Below are positions 1 through 12,463 of a stretch of 64,000 nt of DNA, piece after piece. Location: assembly GCF_001704415.2 (NCBI RefSeq), contig NC_030826.1, positions 33,723,324-33,787,323 of the forward strand, written 5' to 3'. Origin of the DNA: Capra hircus. Its lineage: Eukaryota > Chordata > Mammalia > Artiodactyla > Bovidae. A model generated the notes under the pieces. It made no database searches. It was not told where the DNA came from and saw only the letters and a list, made by a program, of their open reading frames with translations. Made by a program: the position numbers and the translations under genes. How positions within the stretch are numbered: the first letter of the stretch is position 1; each line of letters starts with the position of its first letter.

Positions 1-1275
1 TAGGGCATTCATGCCTATGGTGGGAACTACAATGTCTCACAGGAAATCAGGCTCTGTGTTGTTTGGGGCCTCACGGCTCGAGCACCCTCAGGCAGACAGG
101 GTCCATGGAGCCCAGGATGGGTTCCAGGGAGGTGGGGGCTGTTTTGCTGCCCAAGCCCCTGCTGAACGGTGGACGCTCTCTCTTGCAATGTGACAGATGA
201 CTGCTGTTCGTTTGAAAAAATAATGATTCACAAAAGGAAACAGACAAATGGGTTGAGAAAGGATGAAATGAACTCGACTAAACTCTGGCCACCAGCCAAC
301 AAAACAACTGCTGTGCCTCAGCACACCCGCTTGCTTTGCTGTCTCATCATAGAACCATGTGAGTCTACCACCCAAGAGGGAGTCTGCAGGCACCACGCTC
401 TCCCCAGAGGACATCATGTCCACCACATACTGGAGATGAGTTGCCTGTCTGGCTGCTGCCAGGAAAGCCCAGGACGCTTCTGGGACCAGTTGTGCCCGTA
501 GACTGAGGCCTTGGAAGGGGTGAGGTCTCCTGCCGTGGTCAGTGGGATGCCCAGCTGGCCTTATGTCCACTGTCATTGGTGAATCATGCTGCGTTTGCCC
601 CAACCTCTTGGCCCACCAGACAGTGGAATGGACCAGCCCAACTCTAGAAGCTTTGTCCCACCGTCCCAGCAGCAGAGCTGCACCCTCTGAACATAACACA
701 CTGGTATCAAGTGGGTCTGTGACCTTGGATCTGAGGCCCTGTCCGTGGACACAGGACTCCCAGGCTGGTCCACTCATACCCAAAAGGCCTGCTTTCCCTG
801 GACACCCTGAGGCCTCGAGTCGCAGGAGCTGGAGGGACCGGTCACACGGGCACTGTCACCCGGGAGGACCCCTCACGTGCACTGATGCAACTTCCACGTG
901 AGAGAAGAACCCAGCCGGATCCATGCTTCCAAGGTGAGGGACATTCCCAGAGGACTGGACACAAGTTTTCTAGAATCACTGATTTTGCTTGGAACTCCAG
1001 GGAGAAAATTCTCCTAGTAGAGTTGTCTGTCATCACAGGCAGCCCCTGTGTCCTGTTCACATCTGTGACACCTCAGCTGCTCGAAGACTCACAATTCATT
1101 GGCCACAAAGGTGCCATCACACTGCTGTGTCCCCCCAGGCATGGTCTTCTCGGGGTTCCCAAACACGGTCTGGGCACAGGTGTCCAGCAACTCACGTAGC
1201 CACAGAGTAAAGCTGGACCCTCTTCACAAGTAATCTGTGACGACGTTGAAGTGAAAGTAACTAACAGGCGTCTTG

Positions 1276-1478
1276 ATGTTGTTTAGCCACTAGGTCGTGT
1301 CCAACTCTTGTGACCCCGTGGACTACAGCCCACCAGGCTCCTCTGTTCATGGGATTCTCCAGGCAAGAATACTGGAGTGAATTGCCGTGCCCTCCTCCAG
1401 GGGATCGTCCCAACTGAGCATCGAACCCGTGTCCCCTGCGTTCGCAGGTGGATTCTCATCCATTGTGCCAGCAGGTAA
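1276..1478 (-). repeat. Bov-tA SINE, antisense
   Basis: Reads 'cgtgtccaactcttgtgacc...ccaggctcctctg...caggcaagaatactgg' and ends in the reverse complement of the tRNA-Glu head. It is diverged from the young consensus, so it is an older copy. Confidence 0.85.
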
Positions 1479-2029
1479 CTCCTAGCTGATGCTTTCTGAT
1501 GTTAATATTTTGATTAGTAAACTTAGTGCTTTGAGACAATTACTAAAACAAACACAATTGGAATGGAAATGGGGGAAATTCAGAATACTACTGGGACAAA
1601 AACTCCCCACAAGGACTCAGAGGTCACTCAGCCATAATGCAGCTGAGCCTGTGGCCTCACTGTGGCTCTGAGACCATCACCAGCACAGACAGCTCAGACT
1701 GGCTGTAATCACACAGCGACTGGTGTGGGAAATGGCCCCCAGGGGGTCAGTCCTGAGACTCAGAGCCGTGGAGGCTGAGCCTGAACCTCCCAAGGGCACC
1801 TCACGAGATGTGTCAGTACTGGGTGATGGCCATGGGTGTCTTTTCCTTTGTGTCTGGGAAACATTATTTAGGATGACAGAAACTTACTGAAGAGCCAAAG
1901 TTATCACGGAAGTGTGAAGCTTCTTGTGTGATCACGGGGATCTTGGGACAAACATGTTGGTTCTTACAAGAGAAAATGTTAGCATGTTCCAACTATCAGG
2001 CCCTGGAGTTACACTGTTCCTAAGGTTAG

Positions 2030-2140
2030 CATTGAGTGGTCCAGGAGTTAAGACTCTGCCCTTCCACTGCAGGGGACTTGGGTTCCACCCCGGTCCGGGA
2101 AGTTCCACAGGCCGTGTGGTTCGAGCAAAGAAAGATTGGG
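2030..2140 (+). repeat. CHR-type tRNA-derived SINE fragment
   Basis: 'gtggtccaggagttaagact...cactgcaggggacttgggtt' followed by 'ggtccgggaa' matches the head of the cetartiodactyl CHR SINE family. The 3' part is short. Confidence 0.7.
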
Positions 2141-2380
2141 TGGGACTGTGAGCAACAGAATGATACTCAAATAGCTGATCGTGTGAAAGTGTGAGCAACA
2201 GTGAATATGGTTTGTAAAACTAACGTGCACCAGAAGGGGGATTTTGCACGCTGCTTATCAGCGGGATTCAGGACACGCTGCCCCAGAATTTGGCGCCTTG
2301 GCACACTGAATATTTTAAGATGAAGGGATTTGAGAAATGGCAGGTTCAGGAAGCAGTTTCTGACTCTCATAACACTGTCG

Positions 2381-2664
2381 TGTGAGAGGGGACCCCTCCC
2401 ACAGCTGGAGGAAAGGAGCCCCTTGTTTCCTCGATGAGTGAGGAGGGGAGGAAAGGGTACGGACAGGCATTGTGGAGCCCCCTCCCCCCGCCGCTAATCC
2501 ACGGAGCGTGTCGTACCCTTTCTGGTTCTAGCATGTTTCTCTAAAACACACAGGTGTAACCACCTCTTCAGGCTTCTGTTTCCTTACCGAGGCTCCCGCA
2601 TCCCAGACAACTTACATTAAATAAATCTGTGTGCTTTTCTCTTGTTCATCTGGCTTTTGTTGCA
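2381..2664 (+). mobile_element. Possible solo LTR of an endogenous retrovirus
   Basis: The segment starts TGTGAGAGGGGACC and ends GCTTTTGTTGCA (TG...CA ends). It carries AATAAA at 2630-2635 followed by a T-rich, CT/GT-rich tail, as in an LTR R-U5 region. No gag, pol or env coding sequence is next to it and I found no clear target duplication, so the call is tentative. Confidence 0.35.
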
Positions 2665-3364
2665 TGGCTCCCAGCTGAGAACGCAGACAAGTATGTTAAG
2701 AAACAAAATTCAACTGCATACATTTTTAAAGATCTTACTGGCTTTGTTCAATGACCTATGAATTAGATGGCATTGCCTCTGGCAGGAGCTCCGAGGAACT
2801 GTACTGAGGGCAAGACTTTCACAGGCAGAAGGGGCAGGAACAGGAAGTCACGCTGGGCTGAAAAGTGAGGTGGTAGTTGAGAGGTCACTTCCCTGTAGGG
2901 GAAGCAGGGCTCCACCAGGCCAGTATCTACCAGGCAATTCCTGATTCCCTGGTTTAAGATCCTATTTCGGGGAGAGTCTGAAACGGTAATTAAGTGAAGT
3001 TTGGTGATGTGGAGCTCAGCATCAGTGACTCCATTTTGAGAATGTCATCTTGCTTTTAACAGATATACAGCAAAAGAAAAGATGCTTTTCCCTCCCTCAC
3101 ATAATCAAGAATTTAAGTGTTTAACACTGGTATGCATTAAAGATTTCTCCTCAAATCATGTATTGTACTGACTTCTCTAATTCATCCCATTGGGATTCTG
3201 ATAATTACTTGGCATTGTATTTACAGAATGGCTGAAAATTCCAATGGCTGCAAAATACAAGAAAGGTAGAAATAGCAACGGAGATCATTAGAAATTGTAG
3301 TGTTGCTGTTACTGACCCAGGTGTTTGAACTCTTTATTTTTAATTTCTTTTTTTAAATAGATTC

Positions 3365-3674
3365 TGCTTTAAAAAATATATTTATTTACTTATTTATTTT
3401 TGGCTCGGCTGGGCCTTTGTTGCTGGTGAGCTGTCTCCAGGTTTGTGAGTAGGGGCTGCTCTCCACTGTGGTGCACAGGCTTCCCGTTGCGGGGGCTTCT
3501 CTCGTGCGGCACAGGCTCAAGGCGCTCGGCCTCTGCAGTCGCCACACCCGGGCTCAATCGTTGGTGCAGGCTTAGTTGCTTCATGGTATGTGGGTCTTCC
3601 TGGACCAGGGATTGAACCGGCATCCTCTGCATTAGCAGGCGAATTCTTAATCACTGGACCACCAGGGAAGCCCC
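3365..3674 (-). repeat. CHR-1/2-type SINE, antisense
   Basis: An AT-rich 'tatttatttacttattta' tail start is followed by 'ggctgggcctttgttgctgg', several 'ttgcgg.gcttctc' motifs and the reversed tRNA-like head 'ccaccagggaagcccc'. This is the typical cetartiodactyl CHR layout. Confidence 0.85.
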
Positions 3675-5190
3675 TTGGACTCTATTTTAATCAACAGGTT
3701 AATTCTCTGAAGTCCGACTAAGTCACCCAAGGCGGGAGTCTCAGGCCACATGGGCTGTGCTTGCATTTCAAGCCTCACGTGCTGGATTTGAGCCCAGCAG
3801 AGACGCACAGGAGAGGCTGGACAGACAAAACCCCATGAAACACAGACCCCTTTAAACTCACTGCTCAAGCCTTAACATGTAGCAGCAACAGACACTGTCT
3901 ATTACAGACAAGAAACAGAGAGATGAGGTCACCGCACGTTGTCCCTGGAGGACTCTGTGCAGCCCTGCTCCCCTCTTAGATGCCCCTCCTGCTGGCAGGA
4001 GCTGGGGACAGAAAAGCACTGGGGGGGTCATGAAAATGTGACCCCACAGGGAGTGTCCAGAGTGAGAGGGACGGCAGTGTGGGTGTGAGAACCAAGGGGG
4101 GAAGGAGGGACAGAAAAGACAGAGAGAAGTTGCCATTTCAACCCAGGCGGTGGGTGTCTATTCAAGCACCAGTCCCTTCGCTTCCAGAAAGGGCTGAGTA
4201 CCCTGTCCACTGCCCCCTGGGGTGATGGAGCCTGGACACCAGCCAGTCACATGTCTCCTGCCTGTCTGTCCCTCAACAGGTGACCGCTGCTGGCCAGAGG
4301 TAGCAGCTGTCACCGCTGAGAAAAGCTGTAGCTGCCCGTCGTCCACCGCCGTGGAAGAAGAGGACAGGAGGAGGAGATGAGAGAGGTCAGGAGAGGGCTG
4401 GGACAAAGGGGAGAGAAGTTGTGCCTGAGCACCGGTGCCGAGGCCCTGGGGTGAGGAAGCAGACTTACTGAAGGGGAGACGCTGAAACACGGGGTCCCGG
4501 CAGCTCAGGGAAGCTTGTTCAGTGGTCCTGGAGGTGCCTGCATCCTCTCCCAGGGAAGAAGCAAAGGCCCCACAGACAGCCCACCAGGGTGGTCACCAAG
4601 TATAGCACTGACCCGAGTCCTTGGACTCTTTGATCAACAGAAATCGATGAGGCCAGATAAGAAATTCAGGTGAGGCTTATTGGAGCTCCTGCCACATGCG
4701 CAGTGGGAACAAGCAACAGGCGGCTTTGTGGCTCTTAGGGGCGGGCTGGGCCCTTAACTAGGGCGGGTGGGGCCGGGGGGGGGGGCGGCTTTGGCGGTCT
4801 GCCCGCCCCCTGGGTGGGGCAGTGCCCAGAGATCTTCCCCAGCGCCCAGCTTTAGCTCCCGCACCTCAGGCATGGTGGTTGGTTTGTGGCTTCCACAGCT
4901 CATTGTTCATGATTGCCCCCACATGTGTGCCCTCGCGTTTGTCCAGGTGCAAGCGCTCTGGGAAATAGTCCAGGGTCCCAGCCTGTCTCATTGCTCTAAA
5001 ATAACAACAAAAGGGGAAAATCTGGAGGGTGAATAAATGTAAGACTGAATTTTCCCTGGTTATCAAAGGGAAGAGCTCTTTTTGCCCCCTTCCCTTAAGA
5101 CTTTTCCTAGAGAAAATTCATATTTGTAAATTCTTCCTCTGTCCTGGTGATAGGTATGAATGTTTTTAAAGGCTAAATAAGCTTTTTGCC

Positions 5191-5410
5191 TGCATGCTCA
5201 GTTGCCTCAGTCGTGTCCGACTCTTTGTGACCCCATGGACTGTAGCCCACCAGGCTCCTCTGTCCATGGGATTCTCCAGGCAAGAATACTGGAGTGGGTA
5301 GCCATTTCCTCCTCCAGGGGATCTTCCCCACCCAAGGATTGAACCTGTGCCTCTAGTGTCTCCTGCTTTGGCAGGTGGATTCTTTACCATTCAGCCACAT
5401 GGGAAGCTCC
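5191..5410 (-). repeat. Bov-tA SINE, antisense
   Basis: A full-length copy with the 'cagtcgtgtccgactctttg' body, 'ccaggcaagaatactggagt', and the reversed tRNA-Glu head ending near 5410. Confidence 0.9.
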
Positions 5411-7270
5411 AAATAAGCTTTTTACCAGAATTAAAACTCAGAGATTTTTCTTCCCAGAAACGTCAACATAAAGGGACTGCTGTAATAAAATCCACAGAAG
5501 GGGCAGCGTTTATTCCTCAGGCTTGAGGAGTTGAAAGTCCAAGCTCCTGGGGCCAGCGGACACGCTGTTGCAGCTGGGGAGGGCCCACTTGCTGGAGCAT
5601 AGCCAGCTGGGCCCTCACACGTGGAAGGGGCTGGGGGCTCTGCCAGGTCTGTTCATCTCTGACAAGGACACTAACCCCATACACGAGAGCTGCACCCTCA
5701 AGACCTAATCCCTCCCAAAAGCCTCACCCGCTAATACCACACACTGGGCATGAGGGTTTCAGAGTATGACCTGGGGGCTCGGGGGTGGGGAGGGAGCCCA
5801 AGGACGCAGCTTCCCTCCCTCTGTGGCCAGCTTCAGCACCAGGAGGCTCCAAAAGCAAGCACCACAGGCCAAGTCCCCAGCCAGATCTCTAACCTGACAC
5901 TTGTCACCCGAAGAACGTGGAATCAGTTACCTTCACAAGAGAGAAAGGTTACAACCAACCAGGCTTCGAGGTCTCGACACAGTCCCTGGGCTCTTGTGAA
6001 TTACAGAACCAGTGTTGGAGAGGCCTGATTGCAGGATCTGGGTTCGGGGAGGGAGTGATGTGGGCTTACCTGAGCAACGAATTTGGCATCAGAGATTGTG
6101 TGTTCGAGGCCCAGCTCATCTCCGACTAGTTTTCTCAATGGAGACGCGGCATTTCTCTGAACTTCTGATAAAAGCGGGCCCTCGATGTCCTCGATGCCCC
6201 AGGTGGGCCCCAGGCTCTGGGGAGACGCTTTAAGAGCTGTAAGATACAGGCAAATGTGGCTCAATGTGATCCATCCGGCCTCTGCAGAGTGCTTGCCTGG
6301 CCCACTAGGAAGTCTCCCTTCTGTCCAGAGAGCAGTGGGTGCAGGCGGCAGTTCCTTGCAGCCCCAGGGGAGGGAGCTTCCAGCTAGACCGCCCCCTCCC
6401 TTCCTGACTCCTCGGAGACTCCCCTACATCCTGAGCCTGCAAACCCCAAAGCCTGCAAGGCTCTGTAGCCTGTGTGTCCACTGGATGACAAGGGAACAAC
6501 CCAATGAGATGCTTCCAGAAACTGTCCTCGACAAACACACACGTTCTGGGCCCTGCCTTCACTTCTGGCCCCAACCCTAGAAGTTCCAGAGTCACCCCGG
6601 CCCTCCATCTCCACCGGTCCCAGGCCGGGCATTGGGATTTCTCTGACTTCTGCTGTGGAGCTGGATCCCAGACCATGCCCTTCTGTCTGTCTCCAGACAC
6701 TGCTTCCCAGAGCTGGTCCTGACATCTCAATTTCAGCACAGCTGACCCTAAAGGAATCTCCCAGTTCGGCAGAGGGACTAGGTGTCAGGAGTTTGGAGGC
6801 TCTCCTGCCATCAGCCACCAGGGCAGTGTCAGGTGAGATGTCCCCTCTCTGGGTTTGCATCTGCAAAGGACAGGGTTCCGACGCAGACTCAGTTGCTGTC
6901 CTGCTGAGTGCGGGCTGGGCAGAACCAGGGCAGCAGATGATCGCCAGGTGCTGGCCTGCAGAGAGGTCCTGGCTCCTCCTGCCTCTGGCTCCAGTAGTCA
7001 CTCCCCGTCCACCTCCACCCTTAGATGGAAACCAAGTGACAACCTTCCCCAGGGCCAGCGAGGTGGGAGAGACGATGGGAGCGGGACCCAGTCATAGTGG
7101 GCAGACAAGCCCTTGGCCCCCAGGTCTCTGGATTTTGGCCCCTCTTCCTGTCTGCAGGTCCCCGTCATGGAGCGCCTGGGCTCACTGCCCAGTTCCCAAA
7201 GCCCCGTGGAGGCTGAGCTCTAGAGCTGCTTCAATGATTTACTGGGACGCTGACACTCGAGCACACACGT

Positions 7271-7276
7271 TTTATT
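7271..7276 (-). terminator. RNF112: Candidate RNF112 poly(A) signal
   Basis: The minus strand reads AATAAA here, about 890 nt downstream of the RNF112 stop codon. No other clear AATAAA was noticed between it and the stop, so it is the best candidate for the 3' end of the transcript. The 3'UTR would then occupy about 7260-8165. This is inference; no transcript evidence is available. Confidence 0.45.
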
Positions 7277-8165
7277 TTTTGTAGGATGCACCCATTAATC
7301 CTTCGCAGTTTAATAGCCTAGAAGCCTCCTCGTGGGGCTCTCCCGTTCTCCTCGGGCTTGTCGTAGGGCTGCATTCAGGTCTCCTGCCAACGGGCCCGAG
7401 GGGTCTCCCCTAGGGTCAGGGGGCGGTGTGGTCCGTGGACCTGTCCCCCCAGGACTTTCCTAGAATCTGCGATGAGGGCTGTTGGTGTAATTCAACAACT
7501 ACTGGTGTTTTTCTTTGGTTCTGACCTGTTGCTGGGACGGCATTCCATAGAGAACGTGGGCACTGACCAGGCTGGACAAAGGGCACAACCACGAGGGACA
7601 CGTAAGGGGCCCTGCTCTCAGGGAGCGTGCAGGCTCCCTGGGGCTGCCGGAGGAGGGGCAGCCCCCGTCCTGCTGGGGTAACTTTGGGAGGAGTCTCTGC
7701 TCTGGGGTTAGGCCACTGTGTGCCGCCTGGGGTGGGGGCACCCGTCCCATTCTCAGCCCCTCTTCGGGGCTCCTGATCCTGATCACCAGGACCCTCCATC
7801 CCAGGGCTGCTTCCGTCTCTGAAGGGGAGGCTTCAGAATGGCGCCCGCCCAGCCCTGCTGCAGTCCCAGGAAAGCAGCCAGGGTGGAGAGGGTGGGTCAC
7901 GCTCTTGGTGGGAGACCCTGGGCCTGTTCATCTAGGAAGAGAGGCAGGTCTGGGACTGTCTGGGACAGAAACAGCCCATTTTTGTTCAGGCCCATCCCAG
8001 CCCTGGGCCCTCTTGCTTTCCTGGTGACTGTGATTCTGTCACCGCCCAGATGGGCCATTGACCCAGGATAGTGTGGTACACGGGGGCCCTCGGATCAGCA
8101 CCCGCAGCCCTCTCCCACATCCGCCCCTCCCCCCAGCATCCAGCCCCGGAGCATCCGGGCGGGGG

Positions 8166-11100
8166 TCACTCCTCCTGCAGCAGGGGCTCCCGGTCCCCCT
8201 CCTGCACCCTCTCGTCTTCCTCCTTCTCCATGCAGCCCACCGTGGCCGCCAGCCCGGCACCCACACCTCCCCCCACCACGGCCGCCCCTGTGGCCCCCAC
8301 CGCGGCTCCCGCTGCCACCATCCCAGCCTCTGCGGCCAGCGCCGCTGCGGCCATGCCAGCGCCCACCACGCCCCCTGCCAGGCCCATGAGCCCCGCGCCC
8401 ACTGCGCCGCCGACGGCAGCCAGGTGGCCACAGAAGCGCACGGTGTAGGAGTCCATGAAGGCCTTGGCCTCGGCCTGCAGCTCGGCCTCCAGGGCCTCTA
8501 AGGTCTGCTCCCTCCCGGTGCACAGCAAGGTTGCCCCATGCCGGGCCAGCAGCGTGTCCTTCTGGGCTGACAGGAGGTTCCGCATGGTGTCCGGCAGTAC
8601 CCGGAGCGCAGAGAATATGCGCTTGGTGGCTGCATCCTGTGATGGAGGAGGAAGAAGGGGCCTGACCCAGAGCCAAGTACCTCCCACCAGACCCCCGCCT
8701 GGGCTCCTCCTATACAATGCCTGGCTCCTCTGCTGCAGGACACCCAGGCTCCCAGCAGGCCAGGCTCACCTGCTGCCGCACGTATTCCTCAAACTCCTTC
8801 TTGGCAGCTTCCACCGTCCGCAGGTCGTGCAGCTGGGCGGCCATCTGTCCAGGGGGAAAACCCGGCTGCCTCCCTCCTTTGCCCCTGTCCCCTGCTGGTT
8901 GCCCGGCTCCATTCAGAGGAGTCCGGCCCATCTCCCCCACCCCCACGTCCTCCCCTCGGCCCCGTACCTCGTCCGGGGAGGCGCAGCTGGGCCCTGTCCT
9001 TCCCATCCAGCCCGAGAGGTTCTGTAGAGACAGCAGTGGGGGGTCAGGGGGTGCAGGCGCAGCAGGTGTCCAGGGCTCCAGGGGGCTTTCACACCTTGAC
9101 CTCCTGAGCCAGCTGCTGCCCTGTGAGCAGGCGTCGGTCCCCCCGGGCTGCGGGGCGCCCCTCGCTGCAGTAGCCTGGGCAGCGGCTCTTGGCGTGCTGG
9201 GGGGCCGCACTCAGCACGTCAGCCACATAGGCGCGCAGGCGGCCGGCATCGTCATCTGTGTCTGAGGAAGAGATCCCTCATGCAGAGGAGCCCGGAGCAG
9301 GACCGGCTTTAGGAGGAGAGAGGGTATCAGGCTGGGCGCCTGGAAGAGGGCAGGCCAGGGAGTCCCTGCTCCAGGGACACTCACCGCCTGAGCTTCCATG
9401 GCCTCGGCTCGCCCACCGCCGCCCAGGAGCCGGCAGGAGGTAGCAGCGGGCTCTCCTCCCTTGGAGGAGCCCCTGGACCTTGGGGTACTTGCCGGATGAT
9501 TTCTAAAGGAGGGGGAGCACTCTGAGCTAGCTCCCCATACCTGCCCCATCTGCCTGGCCCTCTGTCCCCTCCCTCACCTGGATGACGTCGCCCATGTGAC
9601 CCTGCCAAGCCTTGCTGGGGTGGGAGGAGTCATGAACTAAGAGGTCCAGGTGCTGGAAGAGAAGGGATGCTGACAGCAGCAGATGGGGCGTCGGGGTCTG
9701 GGCTCCAAGTCCAGAGATGGGCTCTCACCTGGATTGGCACCATGCCATAGTGTCTGCCCATCACCTCGGCCACGTGGACAAACGTCTGGGGACGGGGCAC
9801 AGGGGTCACGACTGGACCACTCCAAAGATGTGCCTCCCAGCCCCCGGAGGACACCCTCCCAACTCCCAGCCCAGGACCCTCAGGCCTCTCCTCAGCCCCC
9901 AGCCCACAGCCCTGCTCCAGGTCACGAAACCCTGGGGCAGAGCCGGGCAGCACTCGATTCCAGCTGCCCAGTCCCCTGCCTCACGGTCAACACAGGGACA
10001 GGGAGCAGCCCCAGGCCAGCCATCCCCTCACCTCCAGGTGCTCCAGGTCTGTGTCCTTCAGCTCCTGAGAGGCTGTGAGGATCTGCAACCAAGGAGAACA
10101 AGGTGCGGAAGGGGCTGTGACGACAAGGAGACACTGGGAGGACCCGGGCAAGAAGGACCCTCAGGTGAGCCGTGGGGCTCAGGATGTGGGAGGGATCAGC
10201 CGGGGGAGGGGAAACCCCTTGCACCCTGCAATGGGGCAGGACTAGCCTGACCTTGGTGGGGTGGGGGGCAGGCCCAAGAATGGTCCACAGACCTTCAGCT
10301 GCCCCAGGAAACTTCAACTGAACTTCAGGACAAACCACATTCCCACCTTCCCTGAGGTCACCCCCTCGCAGGGGCGCCTCCAGAACCTGCTCTGGGGCCA
10401 AGGTGACCTTCCTTGGTGGGACCGGGCTGGGCTGAGATGGCCTTGGGAAGGTGGAGAGAGCCTTGAGGAGCTGGCAGGGCTTCACCTGGTAGGAGCTCAG
10501 CATGGAGGTGAGGGCACAGAGCCGGGTCCTTGTTTCCCTGCTCAGCTCCGGGCTCATGACGTCCCCCGTGTCCACCAGGAACACGGCCACCTGCGTAGAG
10601 TGCCAGCCATGGGTCAGCCTGCCAGGCACCTCCCCGACCCTGCCCCTTCCCACCCCACCTTCTCATCCTGGCCCCCAAAGCTTTCCTGCCCACCACCCTC
10701 TCTGCTCCCCGCCCCCCACACTGCCCGAATCGGCCTGGACCCCTCTGTCCCTTCACTCCTCACCTTCCTCCCCTCCTTCCCCAGCAGGAAGGGGTGGCTC
10801 CACATCCAGATGCCCCTGGAGAGGCCGTTGGCTCCCCACCGGAATCCCTGCCCGGAGCCCGCGCCCCTCGGCCAGCTGCCCTCGCCAGATGCCTGAGGGG
10901 CAGAGAAGCAGAGCAGCTTTGGACCATCCGGCCCTGCTCCCTTCGCCAAAACCGCCTGGGACCCTGGTCCTGTCCCCCAGCCCCCTCCCGGCCCCGCGCT
11001 CACCAGGCCGGGCAGGCCCTGGAGCAGGTGGTTGAGGAGGAAGGTCTTCCCTGAGTGTGGCCCTCCCAGGACGGCGAGGAGGCAGACGGGGGTGTCCCTG

Positions 11101-12463
11101 GCCAGCGGGTGCTTCAGGCAGCGGTTGATGGCGCCCATTCGCAGGATGAGGCCCCCTGAGGCGTTGATCCGCACCAGCAGCAGCGGCTCAGCCCGCACAG
11201 CGCAGGTCTCCTGGGCCCAGAGACTAGGCTCCCTGAGCACCAGGCCGGAGCGTGTCCACCCCGAACTCCGCTCCCTCCGTCGCCCCGCCCCATAGCCACG
11301 CCCGTCCGTCGCCCCAGCCCAAGCCGGCATGCTCACCTCCATCGCCCCGCCCCCTCCTCCGCCCCACCCCCTCCTTCCAGGTCCAGGTCGGCACCTGCAG
11401 CGCGGCGGCAGGCAGCGGCCTCTGCGGCAGGAGCCTCATTCTCTCCCCCAGGCCCCGCAGGCCCTTCCTCCGCTTGCAGGTCTTGCGGCACTCGGGGCAG
11501 CAGGGCGGCCCGCAGCCAGGCACGCGGTGGGTGCTGAAGCACCGCGGGCAGAAGTCGTGGCCACAGTCCAGCGAGATGGGCTCACGCGGCCTCTCCAGGC
11601 AGATGGAGCAGGCGGGCGGCTCGCGGGGCGCCATGGGCCGGGACCCCAGCCCCAGCTCCAGCTTGGGGAACGGCGTGTGGGACCTGGGGGCGGCGGTGGG
11701 GGCGGGGTGCGGGGACCCCAGACAGGGGTGAGAGGGGCCCCCCGAAACGAGGAACCCTGGATGGAGCCGTCGCGGGTAAGTTCCCGCCCGGGTCTGGCCT
11801 GTTTCTAACCCTCCAGGAAGGGAGGCAGGGACGGGCAGACAAGATGGTGCCGGCGTCTGGCACAGATGCCAAGAAAATCCACCCCCACGGCCTCCTGCTT
11901 CGAGGGGAGGGGTCCCTCCAGGGGCCACCTACCCATACCCCCTCCCTGCAGTGGCTTCAACACGCTGGGCCTGCGGACATAAGGGGGCTCCCGCAGCGGG
12001 GCAGATGGCTCTCGGAAGATTCCAGGGCTGAACTGGCACAGGCTTCCTGAGGCACCCACCTGATTTCCCGACCTTCCCTCCACAGCCCACCAGGGCCAGC
12101 CTCATGTTGCCTCCCCTGGGACAGGCCTCCGTGCTCCCAGCCAGCCCACCCACATGGCCCGTACCCGCCTCCAGGCCCTCCACTTACCAACTGTTGCTGC
12201 TGTTCCCCATGAAGCTCCGTTTTCTCTCCTTGGAGAAAATTGGGGAGAGAAAACCCAAAAAATGTTATTTAGAAGAGAATCCAGAGTTCTGTCTTCATCC
12301 TGGGTTTTAGGTGCCCCCATCCCCCCTCTGGAGACCCATCCCCCGCAAGGGGGCCCCTTCCCAGCACCACCCCACACTTCCTCCCCAGATCTCAGGACCA
12401 AGACCTTGCCTGTTTGCCAAGCCGGTGACAAAAGGAAATGACTGACAAGGCGGACCTCGGCAT
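8166..12463 (-). CDS. RNF112: RNF112 (neurolastin / ZNF179), RING finger GTPase, complete CDS in 14 exons
   Basis: Coding exons (minus, 5' to 3'): 12463-12410, 12228-12188, 11683-11395, 11210-11004, 10892-10764, 10590-10486, 10082-10032, 9785-9729, 9652-9578, 9502-9385, 9261-9095, 9021-8968, 8844-8770, 8636-8166. They join to 1893 nt, giving 630 aa; the human protein is about 631. Domains: C3HC4 RING at residues 57-98 (CSIC...CGHDFC...CPEC); a dynamin/GBP-like GTPase with P-loop GGPHSGKT near 177-184 and VDTGD near 246-250; a C-terminal Gly/Ala-rich hydrophobic region with two predicted membrane segments, then an acidic tail ending EPLLQEE. The family is brain-enriched, membrane-associated and has E3 ligase and GTPase activity (known from orthologues). 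The start matches the human N-terminus (MPR-ALSV), although its Kozak context is weak. All introns fit GT-AG except intron 1, whose only in-frame donor is GC (12409-12408). Exon 14 is extremely GC-rich. Confidence 0.96.

Larger units (their letters stand above)
1..7270. other. Intergenic region beyond RNF112
   Basis: I see no coding exons. Contents: a Bov-tA SINE (1276-1478), a CHR-type SINE (about 2030-2140), an LTR-like segment (2381-2664), a CHR SINE (3365-3674), a G-rich run (4761-4789), a Bov-tA SINE (5191-5410) and an old repeat remnant (about 5470-5790) of the 'ctcacacgtggaaggggct' kind whose family I cannot name with certainty. The open frames on both strands are not conserved-looking and have no recognisable domains. 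Confidence 0.6.

Noticed and set aside
8039..8717. Several long open frames on both strands across RNF112 exon 14
   Set aside because: The exon encodes a GC-rich Gly/Ala hydrophobic region, and high GC removes stops in all frames. Only the minus frame from 8636 to 8166 matches RNF112.
11252..11808. Plus-strand open frames opposite RNF112 exons 3-4
   Set aside because: GC-rich shadow of the RING exon; no recognisable domain or codon signal on the plus strand.
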